Of a stretch of DNA of 64,000 bases, positions 10,141-19,287 are shown piece by piece (the first letter of the stretch is position 1; every line of letters begins with the position of its first letter). The stretch lies in assembly GCF_032823475.1 (NCBI RefSeq), contig NZ_CP127915.1:1922001-1986000 (forward strand). Reading direction: 5' to 3'. A model generated the notes under the pieces. The model made no database searches. It saw nothing but the letters and a program-made list of their open reading frames with translations, and had not been told where the DNA came from. The position numbers and the translations under genes are program-made. The stretch comes from Acinetobacter sp. SAAs474. Its GTDB lineage: Bacteria > Pseudomonadota > Gammaproteobacteria > Pseudomonadales > Moraxellaceae.

Positions 10141-11016
10141 TTAATGTGTATCACTAAACTCACTAACAGGTTTATTGACCGCAACTTTAGTCCCTGCAAA
10201 TTGATCATTAATATATTTTTGTACTTTTGGTAAGTGATATAGCTCACCCAACTTGGTATATTTTGGATCATTTTTATGTGCTTCACCGACACCGAGTAAG
10301 TTGACATAAAGTTTAGTACTTTTATCTGCAGATTCACGAAAGATTGAATCTTTAAGTACATTTAAGCCACCTTCTAATGCCAAGGTGTTACCCAAGACAA
10401 TTGCATCGACATCTTTTTTAACACGTACGGCAGTGGTCATTTGAATGGGTTTAAGCTGTAATTTTTTTGGATTGTCAACGATATCATTTACCGTTCCTTT
10501 ACCCAAATCAAAACCGTCTTTTAATTTAATTAAACCCGCAGCTTGTAACAATGATAAGGCACGTGCTTCATTGGCAGTGTCATTTGGAATAGCAATAGTT
10601 GCGCCTTGAGGGAAAGCATCTACTGACTTAATGGTATTGGTATAGATTCCCATTGGTTCCAAATAGGTCGTTGCAATAGGATAAACTTTGGCTTTGTTTG
10701 ATGCATTATATGCAGCTAAATAGTTAAATGACTGAAATGCATTTACATCCATTTCACCATTTGCAACAGCGGTATTTAATACCACATAGTCATTTAAATT
10801 ATTGACTTCTAGATTAATACCCGCAGCTTTTGTTTCAGGTAAAGCAGCGATATATTTCCAGATATCAGTATCTGGGCCTGTAGATACAAGACGAATTTTT
10901 TCTAATTCATTTGTAGCTTTAGCATCTTTTGCAGCATCTTGAGACGCGGGCTGTTTGCTACATGCACTCAGCAGAATAGCGAACAGGGCAACACTTAGAC
11001 CAAGTAATTTTTTCAT
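10141..11016 (-). CDS. metQ: Methionine-binding lipoprotein
   Basis: A 291-residue substrate-binding lipoprotein of the NlpA/MetQ family. The signal peptide MKKLLGLSVALFAILLSAC ends in the lipobox LSAC, so it is lipid-anchored at Cys19 in the periplasm. Family segments include VNNLNDYVVLNTAVANGE, QSFNYLAAYN, IPNDTANEARALSLLQAAGLI and the ligand-pocket EFSDTH region at the C-terminus. It delivers methionine to MetI/MetN. It is the first gene of the metQ-metN-metI unit. TATAAT on minus (11062-11057) is a likely -10. The repeat CAGATACTG (about 11038) recurs inverted as CAGTATCTG (about 11100), a possible operator for an unidentified regulator. Confidence 0.95.
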   Translation of the reverse strand: MKKLLGLSVALFAILLSACSKQPASQDAAKDAKATNELEKIRLVSTGPDTDIWKYIAALPETKAAGINLEVNNLNDYVVLNTAVANGEMDVNAFQSFNYLAAYNASNKAKVYPIATTYLEPMGIYTNTIKSVDAFPQGATIAIPNDTANEARALSLLQAAGLIKLKDGFDLGKGTVNDIVDNPKKLQLKPIQMTTAVRVKKDVDAIVLGNTLALEGGLNVLKDSIFRESADKSTKLYVNLLGVGEAHKNDPKYTKLGELYHLPKVQKYINDQFAGTKVAVNKPVSEFSDTH

Positions 11017-11056
11017 GAATCATCCTACATAAGCATTCAGATACTGTACATTCAGT

Positions 11057-11062
11057 ATTATA
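11057..11062 (-). promoter_or_regulatory. Candidate -10 element for metQ
   Basis: TATAAT on minus, 41 bases upstream of the metQ ATG. No good -35 lies 16-18 bases further upstream. ATACTG/CAGTAT flank this element as a short inverted repeat, which suggests a regulated promoter. Confidence 0.45.
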
Positions 11063-11253
11063 CGACATTAATGAGAGTCATCATTGCCTGTTGTAAGTAG
11101 TCAGTATCTGTAAAATGGGTGCTATCATAGCAATAAAAGTTTATTCAATATAGTGAATAAAAACAGCATGCTTAGCATATAAAGTGTAATAGTTTTTTTG
11201 AATTACAGTTAAATTGTATATGAAACAATTAGTTGTTTTTAATTTCTCAAATG

Positions 11254-11272
11254 AATGATAATGATCATTTAG
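11254..11272 (+). promoter_or_regulatory. Fur-box-like operator upstream of the mini-lipoprotein and phospholipase C
   Basis: The core TGATAATGATCATTT at 11256-11270 matches the Fur 7-1-7 pattern TGATAAT-N-ATTATCA at 11 of 14 positions (perfect left arm, four of seven in the right). Iron-regulated phospholipase C activity has been reported in A. baumannii, which makes Fur control reasonable. The site is about 200 bp before the lipoprotein ORF; it could equally act on a metQ-side promoter. Confidence 0.5.
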
Positions 11273-11471
11273 TTATATATTTATATAAAATTTTGTCAAT
11301 TCTAAATCTAAAAAATAGATAAAGACTCTTTAGGTGATTGTGGTAGCGAGTCAATTTTAAGTTGACTGGACGGAATATAGCGCCAATGTCATCAAAATGT
11401 GATGAAACGATCATCAAGGTGTCATCCGTACACGATTTATTATCAGGACGATTAATCATGTAGTAAATATC

Positions 11472-11600
11472 ATGCGAATGTATATTTTAAGCTTAATATT
11501 ATTGAATAGCCTGTTGTTGACGGGGTGTAATGAGGGAGATGATACTGTTGTTTCCACACCTGATTCTCAGCCCGCATGTACGATTCATTGTGCACCATAA
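11472..11600 (+). CDS. Mini-lipoprotein of 42 residues, function unknown
   Basis: A short ORF from ATG 11472 to TAA 11600 (an in-frame ATG at 11478 is an alternative). The first 18 residues form a compact lipoprotein signal (basic/Met start, ILSLILLNSLLL core) with the lipobox LLTGC, so lipidation at Cys19 would leave a mature lipopeptide of only 24 residues. That piece is acidic and Thr/Ser/Pro-rich and ends ACTIHCAP with two further cysteines, C36 and C40. It ends 23 bases before the phospholipase C ATG and probably shares its transcript. It lacks a good ribosome site of its own, but AGGA followed by ATG-TAG lies just upstream. A role in secretion or folding of the phospholipase is only inference. 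Confidence 0.6.
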   Translation: MRMYILSLILLNSLLLTGCNEGDDTVVSTPDSQPACTIHCAP

Positions 11601-11623
11601 TTAAAATAAAGGAATACAATCAA

Positions 11624-13810
11624 ATGAATCGTCGTGATTTTTTAATTAATTCAAGCAAAATAATTTTTGGTAGTACAGTAATCAGCAGTTTCCCACTCAG
11701 TATTCAAAAAGCTTTAGCAATTGATGCAAAGGTAGAAACAGGCACGATTAAAGATGTCAAGCATGTGGTAATTTTAACGCAGGAAAATCGCTCTTTTGAT
11801 AATTATTTTGGTACCTTAAAAGGCGTACGTGGTTTTGGTGATCGCTTTACCATTCCTTTATCAGATCAGCGTAAAGTGTGGCAGCAGTATGATCAAGATA
11901 ACAATCAAGTTTATCCTTATCATCTCGATAGTCGTCTGGGGAATGCCCAACGCGTCAGCGGTACGCCACATTCATGGACAGATGGTCAGTATGCTTGGGA
12001 TCACGGTCGTATGGGGAATTGGGTCAAGCATAAGCATCCACAGTCTATGGGATATTATAAAGAACAGGAGCTTGAATTTCAGTTTGCATTAGCCAATGCT
12101 TTTACCTTATGTGATGCCTATCATTGTAGTATGCATACGGGTACAAACTCGAACCGAATGTTTATTTGGACAGGAAGCAATGGTCCATCAGCCGCCAATG
12201 TGGCGAGTGTCGTCAATGATCTTGATATGATTGGTCCTTCTAGTACAGGGTATAGTTGGACGACCTATCCTGAGCGGTTACAACAAGCGGGAATTAGCTG
12301 GAAAGTTTATCAGAATATGCCTGATAATTTTACAGACAATCCTTTGGCTGGTTTTAAACAATATCGTTTAGCCAATGAGCAGTCGGGTCAGCCTGTGACA
12401 CATGACGGTATTTGTCCAGCCTATGATCCAGCCATTGATCATCAGCAGCCATTATATAAAGGGATTGCCAACACGATGCCTGATGGTGGTTTTTTGGGTG
12501 CCTTTAAGGATGATATTGCAACAAAAAATTTGCCTCAAGTGAGTTGGTTAGTTGCACCAGCGACATATAGTGAACATCCCGGACCTTCCAGCCCCGTACA
12601 AGGTGCATGGTATATTCAACAGGTTTTAGAAGCATTAACGGCTGATCCTGATTTATGGAGCCAAACTGTTTTTCTGATTAATTTTGATGAAAATGATGGA
12701 TTCTTTGATCATATACCATCACCTAGTGCACCATCACGAGATTCATCTGGCCGTGTATATGGAAAAACCACTTTAGGCGATACAGATATGGCGTTTGAAT
12801 ATGCCATTCATCCTAAAGCATCTGCTGGACAACCCGATTTTACCGATCCAGAGGTGAGTAATGGAATAGGGGTCTATGGCCCTGGTGTACGTGTCCCAAT
12901 GTATGTGATTTCACCTTGGAGTCGTGGTGGATGGGTTAATTCTCAGGTATTTGATCATACGTCAGTTATTTTATTTTTAGAGCAGTGTTTTGCTGTGCAT
13001 GAGCCGAATATTAGTCCATATCGCCGTGCAGTTTGTGGTGATCTGACATCTGCTTTTGATTTTAAAACACCCAATCATTTGGCACTTCCACAATTGTCTG
13101 GAACGCGCAGTAAAGTCGCTGCAGATAGCATTCGTCGTGAACAAAGTTTATTACCGCAAATTACTTATCCAATACAGCAGGCATATCCAACTCAAGCCAC
13201 AGGTATACGTCCATCACGTGCGTTACCTTATATTTTACATAGCAGTGTACAGCTTGATGCTGATAGCAAAAGTTTAACGTTAAAATTTGCGAATACTGGA
13301 CAGCAAGCAGCCGTTTTTCATGTTTATAATCAGCTTAATTTAGAGGATATCCCTTATCGTTATATGGTTGAGGCAGGCAAGACCCTTGATGATGTAATTG
13401 ATATTCCCGAACTGGCTTATGATCTATGGATATTAGGGCCAAATGGTTATCATCGTCATTTTAAAGGTCATTTAGGGCAGGAGATTCAAGTTGATACACT
13501 GCCTGAAATCCGTGTCTGTTATGCAGAATGTAGTCATGATATTTATTTAAAACTGCGCAGTGATCGTGCTCAAAAAGTTAAATTTAACGTTCAGGATAAT
13601 GCTTATTTGGGACAACGCATATGGCAGGTTGAAACATCGCCTGATGAGCAGGAATTACATTGGGATATGCATGAATTTGGCGGATGGTATGATTTTACGG
13701 TTACTCTTGAACAGGATCCATCTTATCAGCGTCGTTTTGCAGGGCGTATTGAAATTGGGCAGGATTCGATTTCTGATCCGTTAATGGGTTATCGTCTAGC
13801 CAACACATAA
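11624..13810 (+). CDS. plc: Phosphocholine-specific phospholipase C, Tat-exported
   Basis: A 728-residue protein started at ATG 11624, behind AAAGGAA. The N-terminus MNRRDFLINSSKIIFG is a twin-arginine signal, so the folded enzyme is exported by Tat. The catalytic phosphoesterase domain (PF04185, about 35-430) begins with the diagnostic VVILTQENRSFDNYFGTLKG and contains NFDENDGFFDHIPSP metal-ligand segments and CDAYHCSMHTGTNSNR. The C-terminal 230 residues hold two beta-sandwich repeats (DUF756) typical of the PlcN/PlcH class and of Acinetobacter Plc1/Plc2. It hydrolyses phosphatidylcholine or sphingomyelin to diacylglycerol or ceramide and phosphocholine; haemolytic or non-haemolytic type cannot be told here. 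A bidirectional terminator follows. Confidence 0.93.
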   Translation: MNRRDFLINSSKIIFGSTVISSFPLSIQKALAIDAKVETGTIKDVKHVVILTQENRSFDNYFGTLKGVRGFGDRFTIPLSDQRKVWQQYDQDNNQVYPYHLDSRLGNAQRVSGTPHSWTDGQYAWDHGRMGNWVKHKHPQSMGYYKEQELEFQFALANAFTLCDAYHCSMHTGTNSNRMFIWTGSNGPSAANVASVVNDLDMIGPSSTGYSWTTYPERLQQAGISWKVYQNMPDNFTDNPLAGFKQYRLANEQSGQPVTHDGICPAYDPAIDHQQPLYKGIANTMPDGGFLGAFKDDIATKNLPQVSWLVAPATYSEHPGPSSPVQGAWYIQQVLEALTADPDLWSQTVFLINFDENDGFFDHIPSPSAPSRDSSGRVYGKTTLGDTDMAFEYAIHPKASAGQPDFTDPEVSNGIGVYGPGVRVPMYVISPWSRGGWVNSQVFDHTSVILFLEQCFAVHEPNISPYRRAVCGDLTSAFDFKTPNHLALPQLSGTRSKVAADSIRREQSLLPQITYPIQQAYPTQATGIRPSRALPYILHSSVQLDADSKSLTLKFANTGQQAAVFHVYNQLNLEDIPYRYMVEAGKTLDDVIDIPELAYDLWILGPNGYHRHFKGHLGQEIQVDTLPEIRVCYAECSHDIYLKLRSDRAQKVKFNVQDNAYLGQRIWQVETSPDEQELHWDMHEFGGWYDFTVTLEQDPSYQRRFAGRIEIGQDSISDPLMGYRLANT

Positions 13811-13854
13811 TTGATTTATAATTGTAGTCAAAGGTTATAAACGATGACGATATA

Positions 13855-13888
13855 AAAAAATTGGACACGCTGTGGTGTCCAATTTTTT
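13855..13888. terminator. Bidirectional terminator between plc and purD
   Basis: A perfect 14-bp inverted repeat, AAAAAATTGGACAC (13855-13868) and GTGTCCAATTTTTT (13875-13888), with a six-base loop. It has a U-tract on both strands, serving plc on plus and purD on minus. Confidence 0.9.
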
Positions 13889-13912
13889 AACTAAGATAGC
13901 GTAGTCTAGTGG

Positions 13913-15196
13913 CTAAGCATTTTCACGAGCAATTGCGCGATAACCAATATCTTTACGATATTGCATACCATCAAAAGTCACTTTTTGACACAATTCAAGT
14001 GCTTTCGCCTGTGCTTCACCGATGCTATTGCCAAGTGCTGTGACACAAAGTACACGACCACCTGCAGTGATAATTTCACCTTGACTATTTTTTGCTGTAC
14101 CAGCATGAAATATTTTGGCATCGTCCATCACTGTATCTAAGCCAGAAATGACATCATTTTTACTGGAAGATTCTGGATAACCTTTTGATGCCAAGACAAT
14201 ACCGACAGTTTTACGTTCATCCCACTGTGCTTCAGCAGGCAAGTTACCCGCGATACCTGCTTCAATTAATTCAACCAATGACGATTGTAAACGCATCATA
14301 ATCGGTTGAGTTTCAGGATCCCCGAAACGGCAGTTAAATTCAATGACACGTGGTTGACCTTGCTCATCAATCATCAGACCTGCATATAGGAAACCCGTAT
14401 AAACATGTCCATCGGCTTTCATTCCTTCAACCGTTGGACGCATCACCTCATTCATGACTTTGTCAAATACTGCCGCAGTAACGACAGGTGCAGGAGAGTA
14501 AGCACCCATACCACCTGTATTTGGGCCTTGATCAGCTTCAAATATACGCTTATGGTCTTGCGAAGTAGCCATTGGTAAAATATGATCACCATCAATCATA
14601 CAAATAAAAGATGCTTCTTCACCTGCTAAAAATTGTTCAATGACCACGCGTGAGCCAGCATCACCAAATTTATTCCCTGCAAGCATATCATCGATCGCAT
14701 CAAATGCTTCTTGATTGCTCATGGCCACAATAACGCCTTTACCCGCAGCTAGGCCATCGGCTTTAATGACAATCGGTGCACCATGTTGTTCAACAAATGC
14801 TTTTGCTGCATCAACTTCAGTAAATACATCGTAAAAAGCTGTTGGAATATTATGACGTTTTAAGAAGTGTTTAGCAAAAGCCTTAGAGCCTTCTAATTGT
14901 GCAGCAAATTGGGTTGGTCCCCAAATTTTAAGACCGGCAGCACTACAAGCATCTACAACCCCATTGACCAGTGGTGCCTCTGGACCAACGACAATCAATG
15001 CAACATCATTATTTTTAGCAAAATCGATGATGGCAGCATTGTCTTGAATATCTAAAGCAATATTCTCACATTTTGTTTCATCGGCTGTTCCAGCATTGCC
15101 GGGTGCCACAAATACTTTTACCACTTTATGATCTTGTGCGATTTTCCATGCTAGAGCATGTTCACGACCACCACTACCTAAAACTAAAATATTCAT
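13913..15196 (-). CDS. purD: Phosphoribosylamine-glycine ligase
   Basis: A 427-residue ATP-grasp enzyme started at ATG 15196 behind AAGGAA (the frame extends upstream to 15280 but the family N-terminus is MNILVLGSGGREHALAW). It joins glycine to 5-phosphoribosylamine using ATP in step two of purine synthesis. Visible segments: VVGPEAPLVNGVVD, IVIKADGLAAGKGVIVA (ATP-grasp), GPNTGGMGAYSPAP, and EFNCRFGDPETQPIM (metal and ATP site). It follows purH on the same strand but a strong terminator stands between them, so some transcription probably starts in the spacer. Confidence 0.96.
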   Translation of the reverse strand: MNILVLGSGGREHALAWKIAQDHKVVKVFVAPGNAGTADETKCENIALDIQDNAAIIDFAKNNDVALIVVGPEAPLVNGVVDACSAAGLKIWGPTQFAAQLEGSKAFAKHFLKRHNIPTAFYDVFTEVDAAKAFVEQHGAPIVIKADGLAAGKGVIVAMSNQEAFDAIDDMLAGNKFGDAGSRVVIEQFLAGEEASFICMIDGDHILPMATSQDHKRIFEADQGPNTGGMGAYSPAPVVTAAVFDKVMNEVMRPTVEGMKADGHVYTGFLYAGLMIDEQGQPRVIEFNCRFGDPETQPIMMRLQSSLVELIEAGIAGNLPAEAQWDERKTVGIVLASKGYPESSSKNDVISGLDTVMDDAKIFHAGTAKNSQGEIITAGGRVLCVTALGNSIGEAQAKALELCQKVTFDGMQYRKDIGYRAIARENA

Positions 15197-15280
15197 CGGT
15201 TTTATTCCTTGAACTGAATCCCCCTTAGTCCCTTCGTGAAAAAGGAAAAATACCAAGAGGAGGATACACAAAATGTGCAA

Positions 15281-15307
15281 AAACCCTCTTTATCATAAAG
15301 AGGGTTT
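15281..15307 (-). terminator. Rho-independent terminator after purH
   Basis: AAACCCTCTTT (15281-15291) and AAAGAGGGTTT (15297-15307) make an 11-bp perfect stem with a five-base loop. Read on minus it is followed by TTTTTG. It lies between purH and purD. Confidence 0.85.
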
Positions 15308-15347
15308 GGAGGATTTAACGATCCAATTTAATATTCATTATAGTCAA

Positions 15348-16922
15348 TTAATGACGGAAATGACGCATGCCAGTAAAGACCATTGCAATGCCTGCTTCAT
15401 CTGCTGCTGCAATTGTTTCTTCATCACGCATTGAACCACCTGGTTGAATGATACATTTAATACCTGCTTGAGCTGCATTATCAATACCATCACGGAAAGG
15501 GAAAAATGCATCTGAGGCCATAACTGCACCCTCAACCACTAGGCCAGCATGTTCGGCTTTAATTGCGGCAATACGTGCGGAGTTGACACGACTCATCTGT
15601 CCTGCGCCAACGCCAATAGTCTGACGATTTTTTGCATATACAATCGCATTAGACTTAACATATTTGGCAACTTTCCATGCGAAGATCAGATCATCAATCT
15701 CAGCTTCTGTAGGTGCACGTTTTGTCACCACTTTGAGATCATCTTTTGTAATCATGCCAAGGTCTTGATCTTGGACGAGTAAACCGCCATTGACACGTTT
15801 ATAATCAAACTGTGCTTGACGTTGATCAATTTCTGGTAATTCACCACAAACCAGTACACGCACATTTTTCTTTGCGGCAGTTACGTCTAATACACCCTCT
15901 GCAATGCTTGGTGCGATAATGACTTCAACGAATTGACGATCGACAATTGCTTGAGCAGTTGCAACATCTAATTCACGGTTGAATGCAATAATACCACCAA
16001 ATGCAGATTCAGGATCAGTTGCATAAGCAAGATCATAAGCCGTATGAATACCATCCATAGAAACAGCTACACCACATGGATTCGCATGTTTTACAATGAC
16101 ACAAGCTGGTTTGGCAAAAGATTTTACACATTCTAATGCTGCATCTGTATCTGCAATATTATTATAAGAAAGTGCTTTGCCTTGTAATTGGGTTGCTGTT
16201 GAAACAGATGCTTCAGTTGCTGTTGCTTCTACATAAAAAGCAGCGGCCTGATGAGGATTTTCACCGTAGCGAAGATCTTGAGCTTTATTTAATTGTGTGT
16301 TGAATGTTCGTGGGAACTGATCTGATTCGCCTTGCGCTTTACCTACACGTGCACCAAGATAAGATGCAATCATGCCATCATATTGTGCGGTATGTTCAAA
16401 TGCTTTAACCGCAAGATCAAAACGTGTCTCATGAGATAAAGCACCATGTGCTTTAAGTTCTGCAATAACGCTAGTATAGTCGCTTGCATTCACCACGATA
16501 CCGACTGATGCATGGTTCTTTGCAGCAGCACGGACCATCGTTGGGCCGCCAATATCGATATTTTCAATCGCATCTGCAAGTGTGCAGTTTGGTTTAGCCA
16601 CAGTAGCAGCAAACGGGTACAAGTTAACCACCACTAAATCAATCGCATCAATGTGGTGTTCTTGCATTACAGCTTCATCTAGACCACGACGAGCTAAAAT
16701 ACCGCCATGAATTTTTGGATGTAGTGTTTTTACACGGCCATCCATCATCTCTGGAAAACCTGTATGCTCTGAAACTTCAACCACATCGACTTGATTATCT
16801 TTCAATAATTTGTAAGTCCCACCTGTTGATAAAATTTCTACCCCTAGAGCTACGAGGTTTTGTGCAAACTCCACAATACCAGTTTTGTCTGATACAGAGA
16901 TTAAAGCGCGTTTAATAGTCAT
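15348..16922 (-). CDS. purH: Bifunctional AICAR formyltransferase/IMP cyclohydrolase
   Basis: A 524-residue enzyme started at ATG 16922 ([15 protein letters not shown]), the usual length; the frame runs on to 16964. It performs the last two steps to IMP. The N-terminal MGS-like cyclohydrolase domain (about 1-190) shows [31 protein letters not shown] and [17 protein letters not shown]. The AICAR transformylase domain (about 195-524) shows [26 protein letters not shown] with the catalytic Lys/His, and [12 protein letters not shown]. fis lies 91 bases upstream on the same strand, separated by a terminator. Purine genes next to fis are typical of Acinetobacter and Pseudomonas. Confidence 0.97.
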   Translation of the reverse strand: MTIKRALISVSDKTGIVEFAQNLVALGVEILSTGGTYKLLKDNQVDVVEVSEHTGFPEMMDGRVKTLHPKIHGGILARRGLDEAVMQEHHIDAIDLVVVNLYPFAATVAKPNCTLADAIENIDIGGPTMVRAAAKNHASVGIVVNASDYTSVIAELKAHGALSHETRFDLAVKAFEHTAQYDGMIASYLGARVGKAQGESDQFPRTFNTQLNKAQDLRYGENPHQAAAFYVEATATEASVSTATQLQGKALSYNNIADTDAALECVKSFAKPACVIVKHANPCGVAVSMDGIHTAYDLAYATDPESAFGGIIAFNRELDVATAQAIVDRQFVEVIIAPSIAEGVLDVTAAKKNVRVLVCGELPEIDQRQAQFDYKRVNGGLLVQDQDLGMITKDDLKVVTKRAPTEAEIDDLIFAWKVAKYVKSNAIVYAKNRQTIGVGAGQMSRVNSARIAAIKAEHAGLVVEGAVMASDAFFPFRDGIDNAAQAGIKCIIQPGGSMRDEETIAAADEAGIAMVFTGMRHFRH

Positions 16923-16981
16923 GTCTTCGTCACAGTTATTAACAATTAAAACAATTTTAGTCAAAATCTAAGGTTAAAAAA

Positions 16982-17006
16982 AATGCTCGCGGCAACCGCA
17001 AGCATT
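16982..17006 (-). terminator. Rho-independent terminator after fis
   Basis: AATGCTCGCGG (16982-16992) and CCGCAAGCATT (16996-17006) form an 11-bp stem with one mismatch and a CAA loop. On minus it is followed by eight T residues. It sits between the fis stop and the purH start. Confidence 0.85.
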
Positions 17007-17013
17007 TTATCAT

Positions 17014-17283
17014 TTATTCACTCATTAATCCGTGAGCTTTCAACTTTTTGCGTAGTGTCCCTCGGTTTAATCCGAGAATCTCAGCAGCACGTGTCTGGTT
17101 ACCACGCGTATATTCTAAAACAACAGATAAAAGAGGTTTCTCCATTTCTGCTAGCACCATATCGTACACTTGTGATGGTTGTTCGCCTTGCAATTGTGCA
17201 AAATAATGGCGAACTGCGCGATCTACGTGGATACGAAGAGCGACATCAGATTGTGCAGTAAAAATAGGAGATTTGCTATTCAT
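17014..17283 (-). CDS. fis: DNA-binding protein Fis
   Basis: An 89-residue nucleoid protein, slightly shorter than the 98 residues of E. coli Fis. It binds and bends DNA as a homodimer, affecting rRNA promoters and chromosome topology. The C-terminal helix-turn-helix is almost canonical: [21 protein letters not shown], preceded by the dimerisation helices ([20 protein letters not shown]). Unlike the enteric operon, no dusB gene precedes it; instead about 580 bp of non-coding DNA with a candidate promoter lies upstream. purH follows after a terminator. Confidence 0.95.
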   Translation of the reverse strand: MNSKSPIFTAQSDVALRIHVDRAVRHYFAQLQGEQPSQVYDMVLAEMEKPLLSVVLEYTRGNQTRAAEILGLNRGTLRKKLKAHGLMSE

Positions 17284-17867
17284 GCGAATTAATCCGAAAA
17301 TTAACTATTACTTGGGTAAAGTAATATATAAATGTGGTCTATGAAATAAGCGAATCTCATTTTAGATTCAAAATAGTGATTCTAAAATGATGATTCTAAA
17401 ACTAGTATATAGCTTGCCACAAATTCACGCATTGTTCGAAAAATAAGCGTAACAATAATTAAATTTTTGTTACAGCCTAAATGAAAAACAAAAAAATCTA
17501 CATCATACGCATGAAATAGTAATCAAGCGTACTTTGCTATGTAGGTTTTATTGTGAACTAAGCGAAGAGTTTGTAGCATATAGCTTTCGTGGCGCGTATA
17601 ATAGCATTCTCACAGAAAAAGTGAGCAAGAAAACTGCATTTTTTTTATATTTTTAATAGTTTTTTTCAATATTCAGACATGAAACATTTCTAAATCATAA
17701 TCATGAAAGCAATTTAGCGTGATGCACAGTCATATTTGTACTGTTAAGTGTACTAAAAATCTTTGCGATAAATACAACCACAGAAATGCTGAGCAATAAA
17801 AGAGCCCCTCGATATCAGTTTGATAGTGACCCATATTAAAGTCTTAGCAACAAGCCATATATCGTCA
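17284..17867. other. Long intergenic region upstream of fis
   Basis: No gene seen in about 580 bases of A/T-rich DNA. It holds a candidate extended -10 for fis on minus at 17591-17606, the inverted repeat GTAACAA (17449-17455) with TTGTTAC (17467-17473), and a direct repeat TGATTCTAAAA near 17380-17400. Together these suggest a long fis leader with possible self-regulatory sites. On plus, CTCAC/GTGAG (about 17610-17626) makes a small hairpin followed 14 bases on by a T-run. Confidence 0.4.
17591..17606 (-). promoter_or_regulatory. Candidate extended -10 with GC-rich discriminator for fis
   Basis: On minus the sequence reads TGCTATTATACGCGCC: a TGn extended -10 (TATTAT) followed by a GC-rich discriminator. 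GC-rich discriminators mark growth-rate and stringent-controlled promoters such as those of rRNA and E. coli fis. The leader to the fis ATG would be about 300 bases. Confidence 0.45.
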
Positions 17868-18314
17868 TCATAAAAAAAAGAAGCACGCGAGTAGATATTG
17901 GATATAGGTCGTTTTGGCTAATTTGCACTGAGTTAACCTATCAATGCTAGGGATCACATCATGGGGTGACAAACGTGATGAGATTTTTTGCTGTAGGGAT
18001 GGGCTTAAATGATTTAAATATTGCTCTAAACTTAGCTGTGAATATTGAGTCTGGCGAGTAAAGATGTCGAGTATAGGGAGATTGGATTCAATCGGAGTGG
18101 TGACCACAGCTAATGGATATAGGGATAATTTAGATCGGGGATAAAAGCATGTGGGCTGATGTGTATGGATAAAACAGTGCAAGGTATGTAAACGATTTAA
18201 GCATTTCGGACAACAAACCATACCCTGTCGGATTGCTAATTTTAATGGTGTCAGATTGACACGATATATGGTTAAGCATCGAGGGCATTGGGTTTGTTGA
18301 CTTGGCATCATCAT
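17868..18314 (-). CDS. Short MJ0042-type zinc-ribbon protein
   Basis: A 148-residue protein. The start is among three ATGs in a row (18314, 18311, 18308); no good ribosome site favours one. Residues 8-40 carry two CxxC pairs (TQCPRCLTIYRV and VCCPKCLNRL), the MJ0042 zinc-ribbon found at the N-terminus of DUF3426 proteins encoded beside prmA in Pseudomonas. Here the rest is only about 105 residues, without an obvious transmembrane helix except the hydrophobic YLLACFFFL end, so the usual DUF3426 part looks replaced or shortened. It lies 70 bases downstream of prmA on the same strand. Function unknown. Confidence 0.65.
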   Translation of the reverse strand: MMMPSQQTQCPRCLTIYRVNLTPLKLAIRQGMVCCPKCLNRLHTLHCFIHTHQPTCFYPRSKLSLYPLAVVTTPIESNLPILDIFTRQTQYSQLSLEQYLNHLSPSLQQKISSRLSPHDVIPSIDRLTQCKLAKTTYIQYLLACFFFL

Positions 18315-18384
18315 CAATAATGAACATGGATTTGCTTAAGATTTAAGCACAATATGGTTAATTTGTCATATGATGCAATTCATT

Positions 18385-19287
18385 TTAAGCTGTATGACGC
18401 TGACCTGAAATTCTGCACCAATATTCATCGCGTTTTTCAACCTTAAGAATATCAAAAAAGTCTGCATAGACTTGAGAAACTTCATCGACTTGTTCATCAA
18501 TCACACCCGCCAGTGCAAATTCACCTTGTGGTTTAACCAGAGTTGCAAATTGAGGGGCAAGCATCATGAGTGGTCCAGCTAAAATATTAGCTACAAATAC
18601 ATCTGCCTGTTGATCTTTTAGTGTTTCATTGAATTCGTCAGGTAGTCCCACATACAAATTTTCCGCAACGCCATTAAGTGCTGCATTTTGTTCTGTTGCT
18701 AATACTGCTTGTGGATCAATATCTGTGGCGTAAACCTTTTTTGCACCGAGTAATAATGCAGCGACTGCTAAAATGCCAGAGCCACAGCCGTAATCAATGA
18801 CTATTTTATCTTTTAATTCGGTTTGTCCTAACCATTGTAAACATAAAAAAGTAGATGCATGGTTACCTGTACCAAATGCTAGGCCTGGATCAAGTTTAAT
18901 ATTGACAGCATCTTGTTCAGGTGCTTCCATCCATTCAGGTACAATCCAGAATTTTTCACTAATTTGAATCGGTTCATAGGCATCCATCCATGTTAATGCC
19001 CATTCTTGATCCTCAATAAATTCATGTTTTAATGGTGCATTTGGCATTTGTGCAGCAATAAACGTAATTAAAGCATCAACATCAATATGTTCATGATCTT
19101 CTTGCGCATAAATACCTGTAACAATCACTTTGTTCCAGAGTGGTGTTTCACCTGGAAGTGGTTCTAATAAATCCTGATTTTCAGCATCATCTAATGTTAC
19201 GCTTACTGCGCCTAAAGACTCGAGTAATGTTTCAGTAAAATCGACTTGCGCTTGATCAACAGTAATATGAATTTGTAACCACTTCAC
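18385..19287 (-). CDS. prmA: Ribosomal protein L11 methyltransferase
   Basis: A 300-residue class I SAM-dependent methyltransferase that trimethylates ribosomal protein L11. The start is GTG at 19287 behind AGGTTAG. The N-terminal substrate-recognition domain (about 1-95) is followed by [21 protein letters not shown], the SAM motif [20 protein letters not shown], and [14 protein letters not shown], which holds the NxL-type active-site segment. Its neighbour downstream is the zinc-ribbon gene, as in Pseudomonas. Length and motifs are standard. Confidence 0.95.
   Translation of the reverse strand: MKWLQIHITVDQAQVDFTETLLESLGAVSVTLDDAENQDLLEPLPGETPLWNKVIVTGIYAQEDHEHIDVDALITFIAAQMPNAPLKHEFIEDQEWALTWMDAYEPIQISEKFWIVPEWMEAPEQDAVNIKLDPGLAFGTGNHASTFLCLQWLGQTELKDKIVIDYGCGSGILAVAALLLGAKKVYATDIDPQAVLATEQNAALNGVAENLYVGLPDEFNETLKDQQADVFVANILAGPLMMLAPQFATLVKPQGEFALAGVIDEQVDEVSQVYADFFDILKVEKRDEYWCRISGQRHTA

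Noticed and set aside
11265..11459. 64-codon minus frame between metQ and the mini-lipoprotein
   Set aside because: No ribosome site or motif; it overlaps the Fur-box-like site and the leader of the plc unit.
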